From Bacteriovorax stolpii (GTDB lineage: Bacteria > Bdellovibrionota > Bacteriovoracia > Bacteriovoracales > Bacteriovoracaceae): DNA of 10,362 bases. A model generated the notes under the pieces. That model ran no database searches. It was not told where the DNA came from and was given only the letters and a program-made list of their open reading frames with translations. The position numbers were made by a program, and so were the translations under genes. The DNA lies in contig CAMAYW010000048.1 of assembly GCA_945862475.1 (NCBI GenBank), positions 1 to 10,362 of the forward strand. Reading direction: 5' to 3'. Of this stretch, positions 1 through 6,648 are shown in pieces (the stretch's first letter is position 1; the number at the start of each line of letters is the position of its first letter).

Positions 1-18
1 AGCGCAAACAATTTGAGG

Positions 19-585
19 CTAAAAACCGATCACTGAATTTAACCATTTGTATTTACGCTTTTTTATGAGCTTTCTTCGGAATGTTTTCCAATCATCACCG
101 ACAACAAGCTCGCAAGATCCCTTTTCAGAAGTTAGTTCGTATCGATTAAAAAACTTCATTTTCTTTAAACTCTCTGTGCTTGATTGATCAGTCACGGGAC
201 ATCCAAGAAGATAAGTCCCCGCATAGACAATCTTCTTGGGGCTGACTTGAATTGTAAATTTTTTAGAAGTACTCATGAGACCATAAAAGTTGCCTTGAAG
301 CTCAATTCCGGTCAGCTCCCAAACACCCTCTTTAAGAGGAATGAGCTTCGCGTCTCTATTGAGCCTAATTTCCATGTCATGATCAGAAGAAACGTTTTCA
401 AAAACAAGCTCAAATTCCTTGTCAGACACCAAGTCAAACATAACTCCATAGACTGGCCTAGGGATTTTATGATCAACCTTCTGTCGGTTCTTTTTGAGCT
501 TGGACGTCTCGTGAGCCTTATTTTGATAAGAAGCACAGGAAAGTAGGAAGAGAGAAGAGACAGCAATATATAATAGGAATTTCAT
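19..585 (-). CDS. Predicted outer-membrane-type lipoprotein of unknown function, 188 aa
   Basis: I do not recognise a family. The protein starts with a classic lipoprotein signal: MK, a hydrophobic stretch, then LLSC with the lipidated cysteine at residue 17. The residue after it is Ala, not Asp, so Lol sorting to the outer membrane is expected. The mature part (about 172 aa) is soluble, rich in Lys and beta-prone, with two further cysteines in its C-terminal third (LLGCP and GSCELV) that could form a disulfide, and ends in a very basic stretch (RRKLIKKRKYKW). The frame can be read back to a TTG at 648, but the ATG at 585 is preferred: it puts the signal peptide at the N-terminus, and a good promoter (592-620) ends six bases before it. 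There is no Shine-Dalgarno sequence upstream, consistent with a leaderless message. It is divergent from rlmN. The family call is open; lipoprotein status is fairly sure. Confidence 0.8.
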   Translation of the reverse strand: MKFLLYIAVSSLFLLSCASYQNKAHETSKLKKNRQKVDHKIPRPVYGVMFDLVSDKEFELVFENVSSDHDMEIRLNRDAKLIPLKEGVWELTGIELQGNFYGLMSTSKKFTIQVSPKKIVYAGTYLLGCPVTDQSSTESLKKMKFFNRYELTSEKGSCELVVGDDWKTFRRKLIKKRKYKWLNSVIGF

Positions 586-591
586 AGGTTT

Positions 592-620
592 ATTATGCTT
601 TTTGGATTCGAATTGGTCAA
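592..620 (-). promoter_or_regulatory. Promoter of the lipoprotein gene, predicted leaderless
   Basis: On the minus strand, a -35 box TTGACC (620-615, 5/6 to consensus) and a -10 box CATAAT (597-592, 5/6) are separated by exactly 17 bases. With the usual six bases between -10 and +1, the predicted transcription start falls on the A of the ATG at 585. There is therefore no room for a ribosome binding site. Confidence 0.6.
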
Positions 621-641
621 TAATTTGGGTTAGTAAGTTTG

Positions 642-670
642 AGGACAATCTCTGACTCCTCGATTATAAT
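642..670 (+). promoter_or_regulatory. Promoter of the rlmN-tcdA-DUF1232 operon, predicted leaderless
   Basis: A perfect -10 TATAAT (665-670) is preceded at 17 bases by AGGACA (642-647, matching the last four bases of TTGACA). The predicted +1 is base 677, one base before the ATG at 678. The -10 lies inside a 10-bp perfect palindrome, GATTATAATC (662-671). This placement argues against the alternative TTG start at 639, which would lie upstream of the transcription start. Confidence 0.6.
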
Positions 671-677
671 CCGAAAA

Positions 678-1730
678 ATGAAACGCTCTGCTTACTCACT
701 AACCTCATCTGAATGGAAAGAGAACCTTCTTAATTGGGAAGAATCAAGTCACGTATATCCCTTTTTACTCGATGGACTCTACAAGGACAGAGGTATTTGG
801 GACAAACACCTTTCAAAAAATTTAAAAAGTAAGATTGAAATTAATTACGAATTAGAACTACCTACTTTAGTAAATCTCCAAAAATCGCAGGACGGAACGA
901 CCAAATTTTTAGTGCGGTTTTCAGATGGACTTGAAGTCGAGACGGTTCTTATTCCATTTCATAAAAGGTACACTGTTTGTCTTTCCAGCCAAGTAGGCTG
1001 TGCTATGAACTGTAGTTTCTGCTACACAGGTACACAGGGATTTAAAAGAAACCTCACAAGTGGAGAAATCGTAAGCCAATATTTGCTCGCAAGAAATTGG
1101 CTTAAGGTTCATGATCTATCATCTCCTCAACCAAGTATTGTTTTTATGGGCCAGGGTGAACCACTTCACAACTTGGATGAAGTAAAAAAAGCCATTTTAA
1201 TTTTAAATGATTCTAAATTAATTGGAGTCGGAATCAGACAAATGACTCTTTCAACTGCTGGATATCTCCCAGGTCTTCAAAGAATCAAAGATTTTCCACA
1301 GGTTAATTTTGCACTTTCACTCCATTCTCCCTTTCAGAACGAAAGATCAAAACTAATCCCCATCAACGAAAATTATCATCTCGAAGATGTCATGAGGGCT
1401 TTGAAAGATATCCCCTTATTACCAAGGCAGTTCATTACTTTTGAATATCTACTGATAAAAAACTTTAATATGACTGATGAGCACGTTGAAGGTCTAACTC
1501 ATTTACTGAACGGTCAAAAAGCAATTATTAATTTAATTCCCTTTAATCCATTTCCTAATAGTACTTGGGAGAGACCTGATGAGACTGAAATTGAGAATTT
1601 CAAGGATAAGCTTGTGAAAAACAAATTACGAGTGATGTTAAGAAGAACCAAGGGATCAGACATACTAGCAGCATGCGGACAACTAAAAGTTGAAAAACTA
1701 GCGAGGACAAAAAATGCTGGATCAAGATGA
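678..1730 (+). CDS. rlmN: Dual-specificity RNA methyltransferase RlmN (radical SAM), 350 aa
   Basis: RlmN is a cytoplasmic radical-SAM enzyme that methylates C2 of A2503 in 23S rRNA and, in characterised enzymes, C2 of A37 in some tRNAs. Counted from the ATG at 678, the [4Fe-4S] motif is C108, C112 and C115 (VGCAMNCSFCYTG). The two cysteines of the ping-pong methylation are also present: C101 (TVCLSSQ), seven residues before the cluster as in E. coli C118, and C333 (LAACGQL), equivalent to C355. The conserved blocks GFKRNLTSGEI and FMGQGEPLHN (RlmN-type GEP motif) are intact. Length is normal for the family though slightly short, so the enzyme should be active. The frame extends to a TTG at 639, but the 13 extra residues are not family-like and overlap the promoter. 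RlmN fits better than Cfr because of the context and its FNRNLT-like block. It overlaps tcdA by 17 bases. Confidence 0.93.
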   Translation: MKRSAYSLTSSEWKENLLNWEESSHVYPFLLDGLYKDRGIWDKHLSKNLKSKIEINYELELPTLVNLQKSQDGTTKFLVRFSDGLEVETVLIPFHKRYTVCLSSQVGCAMNCSFCYTGTQGFKRNLTSGEIVSQYLLARNWLKVHDLSSPQPSIVFMGQGEPLHNLDEVKKAILILNDSKLIGVGIRQMTLSTAGYLPGLQRIKDFPQVNFALSLHSPFQNERSKLIPINENYHLEDVMRALKDIPLLPRQFITFEYLLIKNFNMTDEHVEGLTHLLNGQKAIINLIPFNPFPNSTWERPDETEIENFKDKLVKNKLRVMLRRTKGSDILAACGQLKVEKLARTKNAGSR

Positions 1731-2502
1731 CTATTACTCAAGATTCGGTGGGATTGGAAGACTCATCGGAATCAAGGGTTTGGAAAGAATAAGGCAGTCG
1801 AAAATTCTCGTCATTGGAATTGGCGGAGTTGGATCATGGGTCGCAGAATCTCTGGGAAGAACAGGGATTGGTTCTATGACTTTGGTCGATCTTGATGATG
1901 TCTGTGTCACTAACATTAATCGACAGGTCCATGCTGTAAACTCAACGGTAGGTAAATTTAAAGTAGATGTGATGAAATTGAGAATTCACGAAATTAATCC
2001 ATTTTGTGAAGTTGATCTCAAACAATGTTTTTTTAATCAAAAAAACATCAATACCATTTTTGATAAAGAATATGACTTTGTTATTGATGCCTGCGATGAT
2101 TTTACAAATAAATGCTATCTTATTGATCATTGTAGAAAAAATAAAATTCCACTCGTTGTGATGGGTGGGGCCGGAGGTAAGGTTGATCCGGAACAGATTA
2201 GAGTGACAGACATGTCTTCTTCTTCGAATGACAGATTACTAGCAAGATTAAGAAAAAAATTAAGACAAGACTTCTCCTTTCCTCTTGAAAATGAAGGCCC
2301 CTTCAATGTTTGGGCCGTATGGTCACACGAAAGAGCGGTTTATCCTACCTCAGATGGTTGTTTAACTTATAAGCCTCCTGGGATGGCAAAAAATATGGAT
2401 TGCGAAGAAGGATTTGGATCGGCAAGTTTTGTAACTGGAGCATTCGCTTTTGCAGCAACGTCTCTCGTCATTAAAGAATTAACCAAAGAGTTTAGGCCAT
2501 GA
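1714..2502 (+). CDS. tcdA: tRNA threonylcarbamoyladenosine dehydratase TcdA, 262 aa
   Basis: TcdA (YgdL/CsdL) is an E1/ThiF-like ATP-dependent enzyme that cyclises t6A at tRNA position 37 to ct6A. The nucleotide-binding glycine motif is GIGGVGSW (35-42), followed by VDLDDVCVTNINRQ (57-70) with the N, N, R and Q residues typical of the family. Further hallmarks are the INPFCEVD block, VIDACDD, MGGAGGKVDPEQIRVTD and a C-terminal DCEEGFGSASFVTGAF block. The length matches E. coli TcdA (about 268 aa) closely, and residue identity with the E. coli protein is visible over its whole length. The ATG at 1714 is preceded by GAGGA at 1703-1707 (6-base spacing) inside the end of rlmN; the two genes overlap by 17 bases and are likely translationally coupled. 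The partner SufE/CsdE-type sulfur-relay genes seen next to it in E. coli are not in the window. Confidence 0.95.
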   Translation: MLDQDDYYSRFGGIGRLIGIKGLERIRQSKILVIGIGGVGSWVAESLGRTGIGSMTLVDLDDVCVTNINRQVHAVNSTVGKFKVDVMKLRIHEINPFCEVDLKQCFFNQKNINTIFDKEYDFVIDACDDFTNKCYLIDHCRKNKIPLVVMGGAGGKVDPEQIRVTDMSSSSNDRLLARLRKKLRQDFSFPLENEGPFNVWAVWSHERAVYPTSDGCLTYKPPGMAKNMDCEEGFGSASFVTGAFAFAATSLVIKELTKEFRP

Positions 2503-2849
2503 TGGATTTTTTTAAAAAACTTAAAGATTTTATTGTAAATACTTCTCAAGATGAAAGGATTCCATCAAGAGATAAAAAAATTATCCTTGCTCTCGTGGCC
2601 CTTTTGATATCTCCGTTTGACATCATACCAGATTGGATACCTTTATTTGGTCTCTTAGATGATGTGATCATACTATCGATTGTTTTAGATTATTTTTTTA
2701 CTATTCTCGATAGCCGTATTCTTCTTTCGCATTTTCCCTGGGACATGAAAGCATACGCAAGGCTCAGGACAATTGCCAGGGCCCTGCAAATTTTTGTTCC
2801 AAACTTTTTAAAAAAGAAATTGTGGAGTTACGTAGGAGACCCCTACTAG
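2499..2849 (+). CDS. DUF1232 (YkvA-family) small membrane protein, 116 aa
   Basis: The core SPFDIIPDWIPLFGLLDD (residues 38-55) is the DUF1232 signature: a hydrophobic segment containing the SPxDxIPDxIPxxGxxDD pattern, flanked by two hydrophobic stretches (about 28-40 and 54-70). It is probably an inner-membrane protein. The biochemical role of the family is not established. The C-terminal 45 residues are basic and helical (FLKKKLW). The start overlaps the tcdA stop as ATGATG: ATG at 2499 (sharing ATGA with the tcdA stop) or ATG at 2502. A TAGG at 2493-2496 gives a somewhat better spacing to the second one. It is the last gene of the rlmN operon, and its stop codon overlaps that of the convergent gene at 2846 by four bases. 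Confidence 0.85.
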   Translation: MMDFFKKLKDFIVNTSQDERIPSRDKKIILALVALLISPFDIIPDWIPLFGLLDDVIILSIVLDYFFTILDSRILLSHFPWDMKAYARLRTIARALQIFVPNFLKKKLWSYVGDPY

Positions 2850-3190
2850 TCTTTGTCTTTATACTCTGGAATTATTTTTTTTACTTCATTCTGTATATTT
2901 TTAAATTGCTCACCATCAAGATCAATGCCGTTAACTTCTTCAATTTTATTATTTGAGGGAGTAATCGAGGCTGGTGTCCGAGATGCAACTGAAGCTGCTT
3001 GACGATTAATTTTTGACCACTGATCTGGAGTCATTGATTTCATACGAATCTTAACTTTTTCTGCTTCCGCTGCCGAGATAACGTTTTCTCGGACCATCTG
3101 CTGGAGCATAGTTTCAACATGCTCCGGTGCGACTTCTGCATGAAGCTTAAAAATAGAAAGGGTTAAACAAATCGCAAAAATCAATTTCAT
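2846..3190 (-). CDS. Small exported protein of unknown function, 114 aa
   Basis: I do not recognise it. The first 18 residues are a typical Sec signal peptide (MKLIFAICLTLSIFKLHA) with a likely cleavage after LHA, leaving EVAPEHV and a 96-residue periplasmic or secreted protein. The mature part has an amphipathic helical first half (VETMLQQMVRENVISAAEAEKVKIRM), a Ser/Thr/Pro-rich linker around residues 68-80 (SVASRTPASITPS), and a second charged helix with a KDKD end. It has no cysteine after the signal peptide. GGAG at 3202-3199 lies eight bases before the ATG. It follows the Gre-like gene after a 97-base gap and may have its own promoter, but I could not find a convincing one. The first half superficially resembles EF-hand-free helical regulators; no function is assigned. 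Confidence 0.75.
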   Translation of the reverse strand: MKLIFAICLTLSIFKLHAEVAPEHVETMLQQMVRENVISAAEAEKVKIRMKSMTPDQWSKINRQAASVASRTPASITPSNNKIEEVNGIDLDGEQFKNIQNEVKKIIPEYKDKD

Positions 3191-3220
3191 AATGATCTCT
3201 CCACCAATTCTTTATCGGTG

Positions 3221-3238
3221 AAAGAGACAGAACTCTTT
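3221..3238 (-). other. Short inverted repeat between the Gre-like gene and the exported-protein gene
   Basis: AAAGAG and CTCTTT form a perfect 6-bp stem with a 6-base loop, in the 97-base gap. It lies 50 bases after the Gre-like stop codon and 31 bases before the next start. It has no following T-tract on the minus strand, so it is not a standard intrinsic terminator. It could be an attenuating or processing hairpin in the leader, or chance in AT-rich DNA. Confidence 0.25.
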
Positions 3239-3287
3239 AAGAAGAATGACTGACAATACTGGTCGGAATGATGGCGAGTAAAACCGC

Positions 3288-3764
3288 TTAGTTAAATGAT
3301 ATTACTTTATACGAACGTGTCTCTTTTGGAGTTTCAACTTCAAACTCCTCCCCAATTTTTAGCCCCATGAGAGAATCTCCAATGGGTGAGAAAACAGAAA
3401 CGACCAAAACAGTTTCCTCCCCAACTTTAACCATGCTTCCTCCAGCAGTGGGGATTAAAAAATACTTTCTCATTTGGTTATTGTGGGAGAGCTCCACCAG
3501 AGCTCCAATTGAGATTTCTCCAAGCCTTTTTGAAGCATTAAGATCAACTTCTTCAAGAATTTGAATCTCAAGTTTAAGTTCTTCAACTCTTTTCGCCTCA
3601 GCACTGGCCAGATAAGATGCCTCCAAGGCTCGAGTATCGTATTTACTCTCTGCTTTGAACTCTTGATCAGTCGCAAACTGTAAACTCGACTTGGCCGAAG
3701 ACTCTAAAATAAGGAGTTCGTTTCTTACTTTGGTCAAAAGCTCGTTCAAAATCTGGCTTTTCAA
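3288..3764 (-). CDS. GreA/GreB-fold transcription factor, divergent, 158 aa
   Basis: The architecture is that of Gre factors: an N-terminal helical coiled coil (about 1-75) and a C-terminal FKBP-like domain (about 85-158) with VSVFSPIGDSLMGLKIGEEFEVETP. This last block matches the SPIGxALLGxxxGDxxEVxxP hallmark of GreA/GreB. Such proteins enter the RNA polymerase secondary channel; GreA and GreB stimulate transcript cleavage. The coiled-coil tip here reads DQEFKAESKYDTRALEASYL (33-52) where GreA has a GDLxENAEY-type tip, so the two catalytic acidic residues are not placed canonically. It may therefore be an anti-Gre or Gfh-like regulator, or a specialised paralogue. The start is TTG at 3764, immediately after the ychJ stop, with GGAG at 3773-3770 five bases before it; this supports the TTG and a translationally coupled operon. 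I give no gene symbol because it is not orthologous GreA by these residues. Confidence 0.85.
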   Translation of the reverse strand: MKSQILNELLTKVRNELLILESSAKSSLQFATDQEFKAESKYDTRALEASYLASAEAKRVEELKLEIQILEEVDLNASKRLGEISIGALVELSHNNQMRKYFLIPTAGGSMVKVGEETVLVVSVFSPIGDSLMGLKIGEEFEVETPKETRSYKVISFN

Positions 3765-4271
3765 CTAAGCTCCACAACATTTTTTAAATTTTTTACCAGA
3801 TCCACAAGAACAAGGATCATTTCTTCCGATTTTTGGCTCTAACCTTTTCACAGGTTGTGCGCCATGAATTTGGCCCTCTTTAAATTTCCACTCCCCATTC
3901 TGTCTTGTAAAAAGTGAAGTCTCGTGGTGTTTGAGCTCTGTACCACTCGCCTTGTCTTTATAATGAGCAACAAATTCAACAATCCCAGTGTTATCGTCCT
4001 TATCGCCTTTCTGAGTTTTTTTAATCTCTAAACCTAACCACTCAGAACTATCGGCCCATTTCAGAGCTTCTTCTTTGTCAAAAACTTCATTAGGAGTAGC
4101 AACCTGTGTTTTTTCAATATGCCCAATATTTTTTACAACATAAGCAGTATACCGAGATCGCATAAGCGCTTCCGCTGTACTGGCGAGAGAAAGTCCCTCA
4201 ACAAAGGGCCTACAACACTTATCAAATTCTAATTTGACTACATCTAGTGATCTACAAGGACATACTGACAT
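3765..4271 (-). CDS. ychJ: YchJ-family SEC-C zinc-binding protein, 168 aa
   Basis: This is the UPF0225/YchJ family. The N-terminus has the half SEC-C pattern CPC at residues 4-6 with a CC pair at 19-20, followed by the conserved SAEALMRSRYTAYV-like segment (here STAEALMRSRYTAYVV, about 31-46). A central NTF2-like domain contains EWLGLEIKKT, VEFVAHYKD, HHETSLFTRQNGEWKF and the GQIHG block. The C-terminus is a complete SEC-C motif (IGRNDPCSCGSGKKFKKCC, 148-166), a zinc-binding module also found at the end of SecA, here with C154, C156, C165 and C166. The function of the family is unknown; a role in redox or proteostasis has been suggested only from context. AGGAG at 4282-4278 lies six bases before the ATG. 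It is the first gene of an operon with the Gre-like gene. Confidence 0.92.
   Translation of the reverse strand: MSVCPCRSLDVVKLEFDKCCRPFVEGLSLASTAEALMRSRYTAYVVKNIGHIEKTQVATPNEVFDKEEALKWADSSEWLGLEIKKTQKGDKDDNTGIVEFVAHYKDKASGTELKHHETSLFTRQNGEWKFKEGQIHGAQPVKRLEPKIGRNDPCSCGSGKKFKKCCGA
3770..3773 (-). promoter_or_regulatory. Shine-Dalgarno GGAG supporting the TTG start of the Gre-like gene
   Basis: GGAG (3773-3770) lies within the last codons of ychJ, five bases before TTG at 3764. It decides the start of the Gre-like gene: the next ATG in frame is far inside the coiled coil. Confidence 0.6.
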
Positions 4272-4294
4272 ACTGTTCTCCTATGAATTCAACT

Positions 4295-4323
4295 ATTATC
4301 AAGGTAAGATCTTAAAGATTCAA
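4295..4323 (-). promoter_or_regulatory. Promoter of the ychJ-Gre-like operon
   Basis: On the minus strand, -35 TTGAAT (4323-4318, 4/6) and -10 GATAAT (4300-4295, 5/6) are separated by exactly 17 bases. The predicted start is near 4288, giving a leader of about 17 bases that contains the AGGAG ribosome binding site. It lies in the 70-bp divergent gap shared with hrpB. For hrpB a weaker plus-strand pair, TTATCA (4296-4301) and TTCAAT (4319-4324), is possible; the two would overlap. Confidence 0.5.
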
Positions 4324-4341
4324 TGAACAAAATGGTGATGC

Positions 4342-6648
4342 ATGAAGCAAAATGAGAAGATCATTCTTCCAATTGACTCCCACATTCCAGAAATTATCGA
4401 TGCGGTAAAGAAGTACTCAACTATTATTATCAAGGCTTCACCTGGATCCGGTAAAACCACTCGTTTACCGTGGCATCTTTCAAAGGAATTGAATCAAAAA
4501 GTCGCCGTTTTAGAACCAAGAAGATTAGCAGCGAAATTGGCAGCACAGCGAATTGCAGATGAAAATCAACTAACCCTAGGAAAAGAAATTGGTTATCACT
4601 TTAGATTTGATAAAAATTTTTCAAATGAAAGCAAAGTTATTTTTTATACAGAAGGGACATTCCTCAAAAGATTTATTCATCAAAATTCATTAGAAAATTT
4701 TGATATCGTTATTTTAGATGAATTTCACGAGAGACACCTTGAAACGGATCTTTCATTAGGCCTTCTTCAAGATTTGCAAAAGAACAAGAAGTTAAAAATT
4801 ATTCTTATGTCAGCGACTATTGAAACTGAAATGGTGAATCTCTTTTCTGACTCAATGAGTATCGAGATCAACTCTCCAATGTATCCTGTAGAAATTAGAT
4901 ACCTTCCTAATCAACCAAGCCTTTTGAATATGCCTCTAGAACTTAAAGTAAAAAAATCTTTGGAAGAAACCTCAGATGATACTCTTGTTTTTTTACCAGG
5001 CATGAGAGAGATGCTAAGAACAAAAGAAATTTTGGGGGATTCATATAATGTTCTTCTACTACACGCAGATCTTTCAAAAGATGAGCAGCGGAAAGCATTG
5101 TTGCCTTCAAGAGAAAGAAAAATCATTTTATCAACAAATATTGCTGAAAGCTCAGTCACCATACCAGGGATAAAAACTGTTATTGATTCAGGTATACAAA
5201 GAGAGTCTTGGTACTCGCCATGGAATGGTCTAAAATTTATTCACGATGTTCCAGTTACGAAATCTTCTGCTATTCAAAGAGCTGGGAGAGCTGGAAGAAC
5301 CGGACCGGGACTGTGCTATCGTCTTTTTAGTGAATTTGATTTTAATGGAAGAAATACTTTTACAGTGCCAGAAATTGAGAAGGCTGATTTAACAGATGTC
5401 TGCCTTCTCATTAAAGGAACAGGACTTAATCCACAATGGCCTAAGAAACCACCAGAAGAAAAATGGGAAAGGGCCACTCACTTATTAACTCAACTAGGTG
5501 CACTTTGTGATGAGAAGATAACCCCTATAGGAAGAAGGATGCTCGATTATCCTCTTGATGCAAGACTTTCTCGAATTTTAATTGAGGGCGAGAAATTAAC
5601 TTTAGAAAAGAAAGAAAAACTTTTAAAATATATCTGCACAGAAATTGAGTTAGATAAATCAGGAACACTCAAACAAAAATTAAACTTTTACCTAAATACA
5701 TCAGGCTCACTCGATACACCTTGGGAGAAATGCTTTCTTACTGGATTTATTGATCAAGTCGCTAAGTACAGACCAAAGCAAAGAGATTTCATTCATTCCT
5801 CTGGGAAAATCATAAAATCTCATCAAAACCTTGAAGGCCTTGAGGATGGTTTATACCTAATACTCAATGTGACTCAACGACAGGAAGCGAACCAAGTTTT
5901 ACCCATTTGGGAAGAATGGCTTTGGAATATTGATCCATTTCCAATTGAGGAAGATATTCATTTTGAAGTAGATGATAAAATTATAATTAAAACAAAAACT
6001 AAAATTGGAAGTATTGTCCTCAATGAAGAACTTTTAAAGTCAAAATGGAGTTCTCTTGATCCTTCAATTAAAAGAAATATTTCTCCCCTTTTAAAAAAAA
6101 CATCACTAAAAAAAATTGAATCATTTATCATTCAGGCTCGCTACGAGCGGCTTAGCTTTTGGGCGAAGACAAATGGGATTCAAATAAATACAATCACTGA
6201 CTCACTGGATATAAATTCTTATTTCGAAGATTATGACGAACTGGATTGGGATAATTTTGAAGAATATTTTTTTCGATCAATTGAACAAAGTCTCAATATG
6301 ACTGATCTAGAAAGAAATTTACCTACTAAAATAAACCTTGGCGGAAGAAAAGAAATTCTAGTTCATTACTCGTCGGATCAAGAACCCTACTTAGAAGCTC
6401 CTGTTCAAGATTTCTTTGGATTAAAGGAAACTCCAACAATTCTAGGGGGAAAAGTCTTATTAACCCTTAAACTCTTGGGACCTCATAAAAGACCAATACA
6501 GATCACAAAAGATATCAATAATTTTTGGAAAAAAACCTATAAGGAAATTAAGAAAGAATACGAAAGAGATTATCCAAGACACTACTGGCCTGAAAATCCT
6601 TGGGATGCCAAGCCATTTCTATTAAAATCCCACCTCCCTAAAGCCTAG
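4342..6648 (+). CDS. hrpB: ATP-dependent DEAH-box helicase HrpB, 768 aa
   Basis: This is a superfamily-2 DExH/DEAH-type RNA helicase-like ATPase. The helicase motifs are in order: Walker A ASPGSGKTTRLP (32-43), PRR (59-61), TEGT (103-106), DEFHERH (126-132; DEFH instead of DEAH is normal for HrpB), SAT (157-159), FLPG, STNIAESSVT (264-273) and QRAGRAGR (312-319). The C-terminus carries the HrpB-specific end, with FWKKTYKEIKKEYERDYPRHYWPENPW. Bacterial HrpB is usually about 800-850 aa, so 768 is a compact version, perhaps with a shortened middle. The in-frame TGA just upstream (4336-4338) fixes the start at or after the ATG at 4342, but its ribosome binding site is poor (GGTGA, 3-base spacing). 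Its physiological role is poorly known. Its 3' end overlaps the convergent DUF1653 gene by 11 bases. HrpA is excluded by size and the C-terminus. Confidence 0.94.
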   Translation: MKQNEKIILPIDSHIPEIIDAVKKYSTIIIKASPGSGKTTRLPWHLSKELNQKVAVLEPRRLAAKLAAQRIADENQLTLGKEIGYHFRFDKNFSNESKVIFYTEGTFLKRFIHQNSLENFDIVILDEFHERHLETDLSLGLLQDLQKNKKLKIILMSATIETEMVNLFSDSMSIEINSPMYPVEIRYLPNQPSLLNMPLELKVKKSLEETSDDTLVFLPGMREMLRTKEILGDSYNVLLLHADLSKDEQRKALLPSRERKIILSTNIAESSVTIPGIKTVIDSGIQRESWYSPWNGLKFIHDVPVTKSSAIQRAGRAGRTGPGLCYRLFSEFDFNGRNTFTVPEIEKADLTDVCLLIKGTGLNPQWPKKPPEEKWERATHLLTQLGALCDEKITPIGRRMLDYPLDARLSRILIEGEKLTLEKKEKLLKYICTEIELDKSGTLKQKLNFYLNTSGSLDTPWEKCFLTGFIDQVAKYRPKQRDFIHSSGKIIKSHQNLEGLEDGLYLILNVTQRQEANQVLPIWEEWLWNIDPFPIEEDIHFEVDDKIIIKTKTKIGSIVLNEELLKSKWSSLDPSIKRNISPLLKKTSLKKIESFIIQARYERLSFWAKTNGIQINTITDSLDINSYFEDYDELDWDNFEEYFFRSIEQSLNMTDLERNLPTKINLGGRKEILVHYSSDQEPYLEAPVQDFFGLKETPTILGGKVLLTLKLLGPHKRPIQITKDINNFWKKTYKEIKKEYERDYPRHYWPENPWDAKPFLLKSHLPKA

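Noticed and set aside
184..546. Open frame of 120 codons on the plus strand inside the lipoprotein gene
   Set aside because: It is antisense to a gene with a clear lipoprotein signal and promoter. Its protein has no recognisable pattern and it has no ribosome binding site.
586..648. TTG at 648 as the lipoprotein start
   Set aside because: It would put 21 polar residues before the signal peptide, and it lies upstream of the TTGACC/CATAAT promoter.
639..677. TTG at 639 as the rlmN start
   Set aside because: It lies upstream of the predicted transcription start, overlaps the -35 region, and the 13 extra residues do not resemble RlmN.
3221..3238. Intrinsic terminator after the Gre-like gene
   Set aside because: The 6-bp stem has no GC-rich core and no T-tract after it on the minus strand; it is kept only as a weak inverted repeat.
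4323..4355. Ten-codon open frame (ATG to TGA) overlapping the hrpB start, as a leader peptide
   Set aside because: It is too short to judge, has no ribosome binding site, and the codon content gives no attenuation signal.
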